Assembly: GCF_030811595.1 (NCBI RefSeq)
Contig: NZ_JAUSRB010000002.1
Coordinates: 3,782,001 to 3,846,000 of the forward strand
Direction of reading: 5' to 3'
Length of the DNA stretch: 64,000 nucleotides
From: Streptosporangium brasiliense
GTDB lineage: Bacteria; Actinomycetota; Actinomycetes; Streptosporangiales; Streptosporangiaceae
Within the stretch, counting starts at the first letter, position 1; each line of letters begins with the position of its first letter. Positions 1-7,326 of the stretch are shown piece by piece. Position numbers and translations under genes: made by a program. The notes under the pieces were generated by a model. The model searched no databases, was not told the DNA's origin, and saw only the letters and a list, made by a program, of their open reading frames with translations.

Positions 1-284
1 GCGACCGCATCACCGTCACCACCGGCGACGGGGCGGACGCCGAGCGGGCGGGCCGGATCGCCCGGCTGGTCCCGACGGCGCACGAGGTCACCGCCGAGGG
101 GGACACGGTGTCCCTGCGGGTCAGGCGCGGCACCGCCGTACTGCCGGAGTTCCTCCGGTCCCTGGAGGCCGCCGGGGTGAAGGCGCTCACCGCCGAGGTC
201 GGGCGCCCCACCCTCGACGACGTCTTCCTCGCGCTCACCGGCCGCAGCCTGCGCGAGAGCGCCCACACCCCCGAAGGAGCCTGA
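1..284 (+). CDS. ABC exporter ATP-binding protein, C-terminal end (DrrA type)
   Basis: The frame is open from the left edge (codons begin at base 3) and stops at TGA 282-284, so only about the last 93 residues are visible. The tail reads TLDDVFLALTGRSLR, the signature end of DrrA/CcmA-type ATPases of ABC-2 exporters. The Walker motifs lie outside the window. The stop is 2 bases before the GTG of the permease gene, so the two are translationally linked and should form one exporter complex at the inner face of the membrane. The substrate (drug, lipid or peptide) cannot be read from this fragment. Confidence 0.88.
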   Translation, partial: DRITVTTGDGADAERAGRIARLVPTAHEVTAEGDTVSLRVRRGTAVLPEFLRSLEAAGVKALTAEVGRPTLDDVFLALTGRSLRESAHTPEGA

Positions 285-286
285 AG

Positions 287-1042
287 GTGAACATCGTCAG
301 CGACACCGGCGTCGTGTTCGCCCGGGAGATCCGTCCCGAGCTGCGCAACCCCATCGGCCTCCTCTTCGGCATGATCCAGCCGCTCATCTTCCTCGCCCTG
401 TTCGGCCCCCTCCTGCCGGGCACGCCCGGGGGCGGGCAGACCTCGCCCTGGCAGTGGTTCGTGCCGGGCATCGTGGTCATGCTCGGCCTGTCCGGCACGG
501 GGTCGGCCGGTTACTACCTCCTGGTAGAGGGCGGGGGCGGTTCTCTGGAACGGATGCTGGTCACCCCGCTGAACAGGACCGCGATGCTGGTCGGCCGGAC
601 GATGAAGGAGATCGTCACCCTGCTCGCCCAGGCCGCCCTGATCATCGTGGTGGTGCTGCCGTTCGGCTTCCGCCCCCACCTCCTCGGCACCGTGGCCGGG
701 CTGCTCGTGCTGGCCGTGCTCGGCGTCGGGCTGGGCTCGTTCTCCTTCGCGCTGGCCCTCGCCGCCCGCAGGCAGCCGTCGATCTTCTACGGCGTGCAGC
801 AGACACTGCTGTTCCCGCTCATGCTCCTGTCCGGCGTGCTGCTGCCCGTGGAGAACGCCCCCTCCTGGCTGTACGGCATGGCCCGCGCCAACCCGGTGAC
901 CTACGTGGTCGAGGCGGAGCGGGCCCTGTTCGCCGGGGACCTCGCTCACCCCTCGGTGCCCTACGGCGTGGCCGCGGCCGTGGTGGTCGCCCTGGCCGGT
1001 CTCGCCGTCGGGACCCGCGGCATGCGCCGCGCGTCCCTGTGA
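287..1042 (+). CDS. ABC-2 type exporter permease (DrrB type)
   Basis: A 251-residue integral membrane protein with about six hydrophobic segments in the ABC-2 membrane fold. A typical motif, SGVLLPVENAPSWLYGMARANP, precedes the last segments. It would form the transmembrane channel for the ATPase encoded just upstream. The start is GTG at 287, with a GGAG ribosome-binding site at 276-279 inside the end of the ATPase gene. Length and topology are normal for DrrB proteins, which act as dimers. The substrate is unknown; the family exports daunorubicin-like drugs, antibiotics or lipids. Confidence 0.88.
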   Translation: MNIVSDTGVVFAREIRPELRNPIGLLFGMIQPLIFLALFGPLLPGTPGGGQTSPWQWFVPGIVVMLGLSGTGSAGYYLLVEGGGGSLERMLVTPLNRTAMLVGRTMKEIVTLLAQAALIIVVVLPFGFRPHLLGTVAGLLVLAVLGVGLGSFSFALALAARRQPSIFYGVQQTLLFPLMLLSGVLLPVENAPSWLYGMARANPVTYVVEAERALFAGDLAHPSVPYGVAAAVVVALAGLAVGTRGMRRASL

Positions 1043-1062
1043 GGGGCGGGGCACCCGTCCGG

Positions 1063-1614
1063 CTAGTCCTTGTGCCGCTGGTAGTAACGGGCGACGCGGA
1101 CGCGGTTGCCGCACAGCGCGGGTGAGCACCAGCGGCGGCGCGGATGGGCCGGGAGGAACAGCATGCGGCAGCCGGGTCCCTCGCAGCCGCGGACCTTGGT
1201 GACCGCCGGACCGGCGAGAAGGTCGACGGCGGCCTCGGCGAGCTCGGCCAGGAGCCGGGCGCGGGAGTCTCCGGCCCTGATCACGGTGGCGGTCAGCGCG
1301 GCGCCGTCCCACGTCAGCCTCCGGTACGGCGGAGCCGCGCGCTGGGCCTCGTGGAGCGCGTCCAGAGCGGTCTGAGGCGGAGCGGCGCCCTGCCGGGCGT
1401 GCTCGACGGCCTCGGCGATGTGGCCGCGGAGCGCCCGCACCGCCGCCAGGTCGGCGTCGTCGGCCGTCTCCACCGGTGACAGCCGCCCGTCCTGGGCGAG
1501 CAGCCACTCTCGGAAGGTGTCTGGAGAGGCGAGCACGTCGAACTCGCCGTCGGGCATGTTGGCCCGGGTGTTGAGCAGATCCAGAGCGAGGGGCTCACCG
1601 GTCAGGACGTCCAT
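1063..1614 (-). CDS. CGNR zinc-finger regulator
   Basis: 183 residues. The N-terminal two thirds is the ABATE-like (DUF1470) domain, recognisable by the start MDVLTGEPLALDLLNT. The C-terminus is a CGNR zinc finger with a C-x4-C pair (CEGPGC) and a second C-x4-C pair leading into CGNRVRVARYYQRHK. These proteins are thought to be stress-related transcriptional regulators that sense a small ligand through the N-terminal domain. The reading frame is open further upstream, but ATG 1614 is the start that matches the family N-terminus. It converges on the exporter genes and no partner gene is evident. Confidence 0.85.
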   Translation of the reverse strand: MDVLTGEPLALDLLNTRANMPDGEFDVLASPDTFREWLLAQDGRLSPVETADDADLAAVRALRGHIAEAVEHARQGAAPPQTALDALHEAQRAAPPYRRLTWDGAALTATVIRAGDSRARLLAELAEAAVDLLAGPAVTKVRGCEGPGCRMLFLPAHPRRRWCSPALCGNRVRVARYYQRHKD

Positions 1615-1730
1615 TGTGCTAATGCTATTGCATCTCCACGAAACATTAGAGGGGGCTCGCCGGGCGCGCCCCGTTCCACGCAGGCGAGATCGACGATCGT
1701 CATGCGGAGGACGCCATGCCGGGCCGGGCG

Positions 1731-3026
1731 TCAGAAGAGCGCGGGGGCGGCGGCCGCGCTCAGCCGTTCCAGCTCGCCGGGTTCGAAGAGCCGGATCACC
1801 CCGTACTCGCCGTCGTATCCGGCCTCCCGGATCACCTCGCCGCGGCGCAGCCGGTCGACGGCCTCGCCGAGCAGCGGCGAGCGGATCCGGATGTCGTCGA
1901 CGGGCACGTCCTCCAGTATCGCCAGCTCGGGTCCCAGGGCGGCGGTGAGCCTGTCGATCTCCCGCAGGACCTTCTTGCTCTTCGGCCCCACACCGAGGAT
2001 CTCGCTCACGATCTCCGGCAGCGGGACGAGGCGGCGGAAGCCGGCGGCGCCGGCCGGCCGGACGCCTTCCGGCCGGTCGGCCAGGTCCTCGACCCGGCTC
2101 AGCACGCCGACCGTGAGCGGTTTCCCGCACACGGGGCAGATCCCGCCGTGCTCGCGGGTCTCCTGCGGCTCCATCCGGACGCCGCACCCGCGGTGCCCGT
2201 CGGCGTGATACCTGCCCTCCTCCGGGAAGAGCTCCACCGTGCCCGCGTGCCCGGCGCCGGTCCGCAGCGCCCGCAGCACCGCGAAGTAGTCAAGGTCGGT
2301 CTCGAACACCGTGGCCTCGCGGCCGACCATGGGCGGCGAGTGCGCGTCGGAGTGGCTGACCAGCCGGTAGCGGTCGAGGGCGGAGACCCGCCAGTTCATG
2401 GCCGGATCGCTGGACAGCCCGGTCTCCACCGCGAAGACGTGGTCGGCGAGGTCGCCGTAGCACTCCTCGATCGTGTCGAACCCGGACTTGGAGCCGAACA
2501 CCCCGAACCACGGCGTCCAGGCGTGGGCGGCCACCAGGTAGGCGCCCTCGCCGCTGTTCAGGGTGATCTCCAGCAGGTCGCGGGAGTGCAGGCCGAGGAT
2601 GGGCCGGCCGTCCGAGCTCAGGTTGCCGACCTGCCCGAGCCTGCGGTTGAAGGCCGCGGCCGCGTCGAAGTCCGGCATGTAGACCAGGTGATGGATCTTG
2701 CGGGTGCGCCCGCCGCTCTTGTAGACCGTCGAGATCTCCACCGACAGCATGAACCGCACCTGACCGGAGGCCAGGCCGGACGGCAGCGTGCGGAGGATGT
2801 CGCGGTCCAGGTCCTCGCGGAGCCGGAACAGCCCCGGCTCCGCCGGCACGAGCTTGTCGCGCAACTGCTCGGACCAGAGCGGATGGGTGAAGTCGCCGGT
2901 GCCCATCAGCGTGACGCCCTTGCGCCGCGCCCACCACGTCAGGTGCTCCAGATCGCTGTCACCGCTGCAGGCCCTGGAGTATTTCGAGTGGATGTGCAGA
3001 TCGGCATGGAACCGCATCCACCACAT
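1731..3026 (-). CDS. Endonuclease Q (EndoQ)-family PHP-domain protein
   Basis: 431 residues. It begins with a PHP-type metal site (FHADLHIHSKYSR, then GTGDFTHP and later SHSDAHSP), followed near residue 305-330 by a Cys cluster (CGVRM...CPVCGKPLT) resembling a zinc finger. A C-terminal part carries a helix-hairpin-like GVGPKSKKVL. This order matches EndoQ of Thermococcus and some bacilli, which nicks DNA 5' of deaminated bases (uracil, hypoxanthine, xanthine) and AP sites. ATG 3026 was chosen because it gives the family N-terminus; ATG 3017 is an alternative. It is a single gene, divergent from the acetyltransferase. The family call is strong; activity in this organism is inferred. Confidence 0.82.
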   Translation of the reverse strand: MWWMRFHADLHIHSKYSRACSGDSDLEHLTWWARRKGVTLMGTGDFTHPLWSEQLRDKLVPAEPGLFRLREDLDRDILRTLPSGLASGQVRFMLSVEISTVYKSGGRTRKIHHLVYMPDFDAAAAFNRRLGQVGNLSSDGRPILGLHSRDLLEITLNSGEGAYLVAAHAWTPWFGVFGSKSGFDTIEECYGDLADHVFAVETGLSSDPAMNWRVSALDRYRLVSHSDAHSPPMVGREATVFETDLDYFAVLRALRTGAGHAGTVELFPEEGRYHADGHRGCGVRMEPQETREHGGICPVCGKPLTVGVLSRVEDLADRPEGVRPAGAAGFRRLVPLPEIVSEILGVGPKSKKVLREIDRLTAALGPELAILEDVPVDDIRIRSPLLGEAVDRLRRGEVIREAGYDGEYGVIRLFEPGELERLSAAAAPALF

Positions 3027-3212
3027 TGTTTCACAGGCCCGCCGGGAACGGGCGGGCCGGGGAGGGCGCGGACCCGGCCCGCGCCCTCCGGACCTGGCCT
3101 CCTCCGATCCCGAGAGGCCGGCGGACACCCGGGGCAGGCCGGCGGGACGATCCTCCCGCAAGGCGCGCAAAATGGGATGCGGGAGGCAGGGCCGCCTGTC
3201 TATCCTTCCGGC

Positions 3213-3761
3213 GTGAATCTCCGCACCGAGCAGGCAGCCGACCAGCAGGCCGTACGGCATGTCCACCTCCAGGCCTTCGGCGACCACGGGAAGGTGGTGA
3301 CCGAACTGGTGGATTCGCTGCGGGCGGCCGTCACCCCGCTCCAGGGACTCTCGCTTGTCGCGGAGCACGGGGGCGAGATCGTCGGCCACGTGATGTTCAC
3401 CCGCGTCTGGCTCGACGCCCCTCGCCGCCTGGTGGAGGCGCAGTCGCTCAGCCCGCTCGCCGTGCTGCCCGGACACCAGGGGCAGGGCATCGGCTCCGTC
3501 CTGGTCCGCCGCGGCCTGGAGATCATGGCCGAGCAGGGGGTCCCCGTGGTGTTCCTGGAGGGCCCGCCCGCCTACTACGCACGCTTCGGATTCGGCCCCG
3601 GCGCCGGGCTGGGCTTCCGCAGGCCCTCCCTCCGCATCCCCGAAGCCGCCTTCCAGGCGGTCCGCCTGCCCGCCTACGAGCCGTGGATGACCGGGACCAT
3701 GGTCTACCCCGACACGTTCTGGCGGCACGACGCCGTCGGCCTGCGCGACCCCGACGTCTGA
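3213..3761 (+). CDS. GNAT-family N-acetyltransferase
   Basis: 182 residues. The acetyl-CoA binding motif A is visible as LAVLPGHQGQGIGSVLVRRG around residues 85-105. It is followed by VFLEGPPAYYARFGFGPG, typical of the GNAT branch often annotated as predicted acetyltransferases (YhbS-like). The substrate is unknown. The start is GTG 3213. No good Shine-Dalgarno precedes it, but TATCCT at 3201-3206 could be a -10 element placed so that the transcript is nearly leaderless. The 3' end is followed by a partial tandem copy of its last codons. Confidence 0.85.
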   Translation: MNLRTEQAADQQAVRHVHLQAFGDHGKVVTELVDSLRAAVTPLQGLSLVAEHGGEIVGHVMFTRVWLDAPRRLVEAQSLSPLAVLPGHQGQGIGSVLVRRGLEIMAEQGVPVVFLEGPPAYYARFGFGPGAGLGFRRPSLRIPEAAFQAVRLPAYEPWMTGTMVYPDTFWRHDAVGLRDPDV

Positions 3762-3827
3762 GGGCGGCCACCGGCCGCCGGCCGTCGCGACCCCGACGCC
3801 TAGGCCGGCCGCCGGCCGTCGCACCAG
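3744..3827 (+). repeat. 42-bp tandem duplication over the acetyltransferase stop codon
   Basis: The block starting CGCGACCCCGACG at 3744 recurs at 3786 with a period of 42 bases, including a GGCCGCCGGCCGTCG-rich segment. The first copy encodes the last residues RDPDV and the TGA; the second encodes RDPDA and TAG out in the spacer. It looks like a slippage duplication of the gene's 3' end. The GC-rich palindromic part may also form a weak hairpin. No gene is seen in the rest of the spacer to 4096. Confidence 0.6.
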
Positions 3828-4096
3828 GAGCGCGCCGCCGTCGCCGCTGTCCGTGCCGCGACCCGGGGGCCGCGGCACGGGCTCCGGCCGGTGGGACGGC
3901 CGGACCGGAAGGCGGTCGGCCAGGGGTCGGCGGTGCCGATGCCGTAGGAGCCGACGTCGCGCGCCTGGAGTTTCCACGTTCCAGGACCCCGTCGGGCCGT
4001 GGAGCCGGCGGCGGGGATGCCCTTGCCGGACCGGGCTGTCGGTGAAACATTGCCCGTGTAGCCATCAAGCACTTTCCGACCGACAAGGTAGGGATT

Positions 4097-4780
4097 ATGC
4101 GGGTCATCGGGGCGGGCTTCGGCCGTACGGGAACACTCTCTCTCAAGGCGGCCCTGGAGCGGCTCGGCTTCGGGCCGTGCCATCACATGATGGAGGTGAT
4201 GGGCAGGCCGGAGCAGATCCGCCGGTGGCTCGCCCTGGCCGAGGGGCGGCCGGTCGGCTGGGACGACCTGCTGGACGGCTACGACTCCTGCGTGGACTGG
4301 CCGTCCGCCGCCTACTGGCGCGAGCTCGCCGAGCACTACCCCGCGGCGAAGGTCGTCCTCACCGTGCGGGACCCCGAGCGCTGGCTGGACAGCATGAACG
4401 CCACCATCTTCAAGCAGCGCGACCGGGGCGCCACGCTCTCCGGCAGGGCGGCGCTGGGGCTTTCGTCCCTGCTGGGCACCGACTTCGCCGCGTTCGCCAA
4501 GATGACCCGCCTGACGGTCGAGAAGCGGGTCTTCGGCGGCCACGGCAGCGACCCCGGACACGCGCTGAAGACCTTCCAGGCGCACGTCGAGGAGGTCAAG
4601 TCGGTGATCCCGGGCGACCGGCTGCTTGTCTTCGAGGTCCGCCAGGGGTGGGAGCCGCTGTGCGGGTTCCTCGGGGTCCCGGTGCCCGACGAGCCCTTCC
4701 CGCGGGTCAACGACACCGCGAACTTCGCGAGGAACGCCCGCCGGCACATCGGCCCCATGCTCCTGCGGCGCAGCCGATAG
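4097..4780 (+). CDS. Sulfotransferase-family protein
   Basis: 227 residues of the compact bacterial sulfotransferase group (Sulfotransfer_4). The N-terminal P-loop-like PAPS-binding motif is GAGFGRTGTLSLKAAL. Further on are CVDWPSAAYWRELAEHYP and the 3'-phosphate region VVLTVRDPERWLDSMN. The predicted role is transfer of a sulfuryl group from PAPS to a hydroxyl or amine of an unknown acceptor; some members may act as related kinases. It is preceded by AAGGTAGGG at 4086-4094 as a ribosome-binding site. It stands alone between an acetyltransferase and the minus-strand redox operon. Confidence 0.82.
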   Translation: MRVIGAGFGRTGTLSLKAALERLGFGPCHHMMEVMGRPEQIRRWLALAEGRPVGWDDLLDGYDSCVDWPSAAYWRELAEHYPAAKVVLTVRDPERWLDSMNATIFKQRDRGATLSGRAALGLSSLLGTDFAAFAKMTRLTVEKRVFGGHGSDPGHALKTFQAHVEEVKSVIPGDRLLVFEVRQGWEPLCGFLGVPVPDEPFPRVNDTANFARNARRHIGPMLLRRSR

Positions 4781-4847
4781 GCCACCCGCCCGGGAGATCG
4801 ACGGGCGGCCGGGGCGCCCCGGCCGCATCCGGTCGCTCCCGCGGCGC

Positions 4848-5375
4848 TCAGCGGGGCGCCGCGTCGACCCGGGTCACCGAGCCGCTGATCTCCTGCGGGT
4901 TGCGGATCAGGTTGAGGATGGGGCACACCCGTTCCACCTCGGCGTGCAGCCGCGCCAGCTCCTCGTCGGAGGCGGGCGAGGAGAGCCGCACCTCGTAGCG
5001 GAAGTTCTGCGGATACACCGGGATGTCCGTGCTGTCCGGCTGCTGGGCGCGGGGATCGTACTCGGCCTGCACGTCGACCGCGAGCGAGTCGATGGGGACG
5101 TCCAGCTCGGCCGCCTTGATCAGGAAGATGTGCGTCACACAGCTCCCCAGCACGCCGGCCTGCAGCTCCGGGGACCCGGGCCCGAGGTCGTACCCGGCGA
5201 AGTCCGGGCCGCTGTCGCTGATGATCTGGAAGTCCCGGATCCGGATGCGCCGCACCCCGCTGCGGCCCTCGGCCGTGACGTGGGCGCGCAGCGGCACCGG
5301 GCCGGCCCCGGGCGCCGCCCGCCGGGCCAGCAGCGCCGCGCGCTTGTGGGACAGGTATTCGCGGAGAGTGCTCAT
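4848..5375 (-). CDS. OsmC-family thiol peroxidase-like protein
   Basis: 175 residues with the OsmC/Ohr fold. The two conserved redox cysteines are in GSCVTHIFLIKAA (near residue 91) and ERVCPILNLIRNP (near residue 151). The family reduces organic hydroperoxides using lipoylated or low-molecular-weight thiols in the cytosol. It lies 26 bases downstream of the VOC gene and is probably the last gene of the long operon starting at 13360. Its presence agrees with an oxidative, sulfur-related theme, since the operon also encodes a flavin monooxygenase and AhpD-fold proteins. Confidence 0.85.
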   Translation of the reverse strand: MSTLREYLSHKRAALLARRAAPGAGPVPLRAHVTAEGRSGVRRIRIRDFQIISDSGPDFAGYDLGPGSPELQAGVLGSCVTHIFLIKAAELDVPIDSLAVDVQAEYDPRAQQPDSTDIPVYPQNFRYEVRLSSPASDEELARLHAEVERVCPILNLIRNPQEISGSVTRVDAAPR

Positions 5376-5401
5376 GGTCTGCTTTCTCGTGGCGGATGGG
5401 T

Positions 5402-6028
5402 TCAGCGCAGCGTCAGCGGGCCGCGCGGAGTGTCGAGCCGCGCCTGCAACGTCGCCGCGGGCCCGGCGGTCACGTCGAGGCTGACGCCGAGCGCGGCCAG
5501 GTCCCGCCGCACGGCGGCCGGGTCGGGATGCGTCGCGGTGAAGGAGACGAGACCGAGCTGCGGCAGGCCGGACGTGGCGGGGTGCGACGTACGGCCCCAG
5601 TCGATGAGGAAGGGCACCAGCCCGTCCGCCGCCGGCTCCGCCCGGCGGGTGAGCCGCCAGGCCAGCAGGGTGCCGTCCGGGGTGAGCCGGGACAGCGGCT
5701 GCACCTCGCCCGGGTCGTACCCGCGCTCGCGCGCCTGCCGTACGGTCTCCTCGATGCCGTCCGGGTGCACGGCCCAGGCCGCGAGCCGGGCCTCGGTGAG
5801 GGTCTCCAGGCCGAAGGCGCGGGGCCGCCCGGCGGGGTCCGCCGCCGGGTCCGGGCCGATGATCTCCAGGTAGGAGTCCGGGCCGAGGCCGACGAGGTAG
5901 TTGGCGGTCCCGCCGGGGTGGCTGCCCCCGGCGGCCGGGGTGACCCCGGTGCGTGCCGCGAACTCGGCGACCCCGGCCAGGAGGTCGGGCACCGCGTAGA
6001 CGAGATGGTCCAGGTGTGGATCGGTCAC
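5402..6028 (-). CDS. VOC-superfamily (glyoxalase-like) protein
   Basis: 208 residues of the glyoxalase-like domain family: N-terminal LDHLVYAVPDL with a metal-ligand-type His, then YLVGLGPDSYLEIIGPDP, and a second half beginning near PQLGLVSFTATHPDP. The start is GTG 6028, which overlaps the stop of the upstream AhpD gene as GTGA. Proteins of this group are metal enzymes or binding proteins for small electrophiles; the substrate is unknown. Position in the operon suggests it acts on a product of the luciferase-like monooxygenase. Confidence 0.82.
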   Translation of the reverse strand: MTDPHLDHLVYAVPDLLAGVAEFAARTGVTPAAGGSHPGGTANYLVGLGPDSYLEIIGPDPAADPAGRPRAFGLETLTEARLAAWAVHPDGIEETVRQARERGYDPGEVQPLSRLTPDGTLLAWRLTRRAEPAADGLVPFLIDWGRTSHPATSGLPQLGLVSFTATHPDPAAVRRDLAALGVSLDVTAGPAATLQARLDTPRGPLTLR

Positions 6029-6654
6029 TGTTCCGCCTTCCGGCCGGCCCGCGGCGCGGGCGAGGTGGGTTCTCCCAGCGAGAGCATGAGCCGGTTGGCC
6101 CAGTTGAAGAACGCGGCCGCGTGGAGCGCGTCGCTGATGGCGAGGTCGTCGAGGCCGGCCGCGCGGAGCGCGTCGAGGTGTTCGGCGGTGAGCCCGCCCG
6201 GGGTCTCCGCCAGTGCCACCGAGGCGTCGATGACGGCGCGCCAGCGCGCCTCCTGGGGGGCGTCGACCCCGTCGTCCAGCAGGCGCTGCACGTCGTCGAG
6301 ACGCTTGGAGTGGTGCGAGGCGAACCGCGCGTGCACCGAGGCGCAGAAGACGCAGCCGTTGTGGCGCGAGGTCGCGGCGGCGGCGAGTTCGCGCTCCGCG
6401 CGGGGCAGCCCGGCGTCGGTGTTGTAGAAGATGTCGTTGTCGGTCTCCGTGCGCGCCCGCAGGATCTCCGGATCGCGGGCGAGCAGCAGGAAGTACGGCG
6501 ACGCGGCGCGCCTGCGGTCGACGAGCGCCTCCCAGTGGCGCTCGCTCAGCTCCTCCTCGGTGAGCGGCGCCAGCCACGGCACCCAGCCGAGCTCCTCCTG
6601 CGTGAAGGCGTGCGGGCGGTCGATGTCGGGGTGCTGGAGCACGGCGTCGGTCAT
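6025..6654 (-). CDS. AhpD-fold alkylhydroperoxidase-domain protein (Avi_7169-like)
   Basis: 209 residues with the AhpD active-site pattern C-x2-C-x3-H in RHNGCVFCASVHARF around residue 97-111. The family reduces peroxides or carries out related thiol chemistry. The N-terminal extension (RPHAFTQEELGWVPWLAPL) matches the subfamily named for Avi_7169, known for co-occurrence with a CMD-domain partner, a luciferase-like monooxygenase and an oligopeptide-type ABC importer, exactly the arrangement here. Start and stop overlap neighbours by 4 bases on both sides. The subfamily assignment is from memory of the family pattern. Confidence 0.83.
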   Translation of the reverse strand: MTDAVLQHPDIDRPHAFTQEELGWVPWLAPLTEEELSERHWEALVDRRRAASPYFLLLARDPEILRARTETDNDIFYNTDAGLPRAERELAAAATSRHNGCVFCASVHARFASHHSKRLDDVQRLLDDGVDAPQEARWRAVIDASVALAETPGGLTAEHLDALRAAGLDDLAISDALHAAAFFNWANRLMLSLGEPTSPAPRAGRKAEQ

Positions 6655-7250
6655 GGCTTCGGTCCCTTCCGGGCGATGTCGAGCAGCCGCAGGCCCGCGA
6701 TCACGCGCACCTGGAAGCTGAGGAAGGCGACGAGCTGCGAGAGCGTCACGATCGCCGAGGTGCTCCAGCCGGCGTCGACGAGCCGCCGCAGCGCCTGGGG
6801 GCTGGACTCGCGCGGACGGAACACCAGCAGGTGCGCGTGTTCGAGGGCCGCGGCGAGCCGGCCGCCCAGCGCGGCGTGGTCGCGCACCCGGTAGTCGAGG
6901 CCCTCGACGCTCTCGGCGGCCGGCGGGCCCCCGGCGGGGTAGGCGCCGTAGGGACCGGTGGTCCGGGCGGCCTCGACCTCCCGCGCGACCGCGGCCGGCA
7001 GCTCCGCCGAGTGCTCGGCGAGCCGGTCGGCGTAGAAGCGCGCGACCACGGCGTCCCGGTGGAGCCCGGTCACGAACGCCGCGACCGCGTGGCGCTCGGC
7101 CTGGGTGACCTCACCGGGGGAGTCCGGGGAGAAGAGCGCGAGGTAGCTGCGCTGGGCGTTCTCGCGGGCGGCCGGCCGCCGGCCGCGCAGGTGGTCGACG
7201 GGGGAGCCCGGCGCGATGCCGGCCAGGCGGTCGATGATGTCGGTGCTCAT
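6651..7250 (-). CDS. CMD-domain protein (Avi_7170-like), partner of the AhpD-fold protein
   Basis: 199 residues of the carboxymuconolactone-decarboxylase fold, but without the C-x2-C redox pair. The segment equivalent to the active site reads STSAIVTLSQLVAFLSFQVR. This matches the Avi_7170-type subfamily that always accompanies an intact AhpD-type partner. It is therefore likely a structural or regulatory partner of the 6025-6654 product. The ATG at 7250 overlaps the stop of a 13-codon minicistron, the product of a 38-bp tandem duplication (7243-7356). Confidence 0.8.
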   Translation of the reverse strand: MSTDIIDRLAGIAPGSPVDHLRGRRPAARENAQRSYLALFSPDSPGEVTQAERHAVAAFVTGLHRDAVVARFYADRLAEHSAELPAAVAREVEAARTTGPYGAYPAGGPPAAESVEGLDYRVRDHAALGGRLAAALEHAHLLVFRPRESSPQALRRLVDAGWSTSAIVTLSQLVAFLSFQVRVIAGLRLLDIARKGPKP

Positions 7251-7288
7251 GTCCTGCTCGGTCCGGTCGGGGTGGTGTGGGTGCTCAT
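7247..7288 (-). CDS. 13-residue minicistron B (MSTHTTPTGPSRT)
   Basis: A 42-base reading frame from ATG 7288 to TGA 7247-7249. Its first bases overlap the stop of minicistron A and its stop overlaps the CMD gene start, each as ATGA. Peptide start MST copies the CMD start (MSTD), and the tail PSRT copies the monooxygenase tail (TEPSRT), so it is a duplicated gene junction. The likely role is passive: it keeps ribosomes coupled across the duplication. Each copy also brings its own AGCAGGACATGA-type junction. Confidence 0.6.
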   Translation of the reverse strand: MSTHTTPTGPSRT

Positions 7289-7326
7289 GTCCTGCTCGGT
7301 CCGGTCGGGGTGGTGTGGGTGCTCAT
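7285..7326 (-). CDS. 13-residue minicistron A (MSTHTTPTGPSRT)
   Basis: Identical in peptide to minicistron B. It runs from ATG 7326, which overlaps the TGA of the luciferase-like monooxygenase gene (7323-7325), to TGA 7285-7287. The repeat period of 38 equals 14 codons minus the 4-base overlap, so each added unit preserves termination-reinitiation and shifts the frame by one. Whether the peptide itself accumulates is unknown. Confidence 0.6.
   Translation of the reverse strand: MSTHTTPTGPSRT

Noticed and set aside
1716..3761. Very long plus-strand open frame (681 codons) covering the EndoQ gene
   Set aside because: It is the complementary-frame shadow of the minus-strand EndoQ gene; only its last 182 codons, from GTG 3213, show a real protein family (GNAT).
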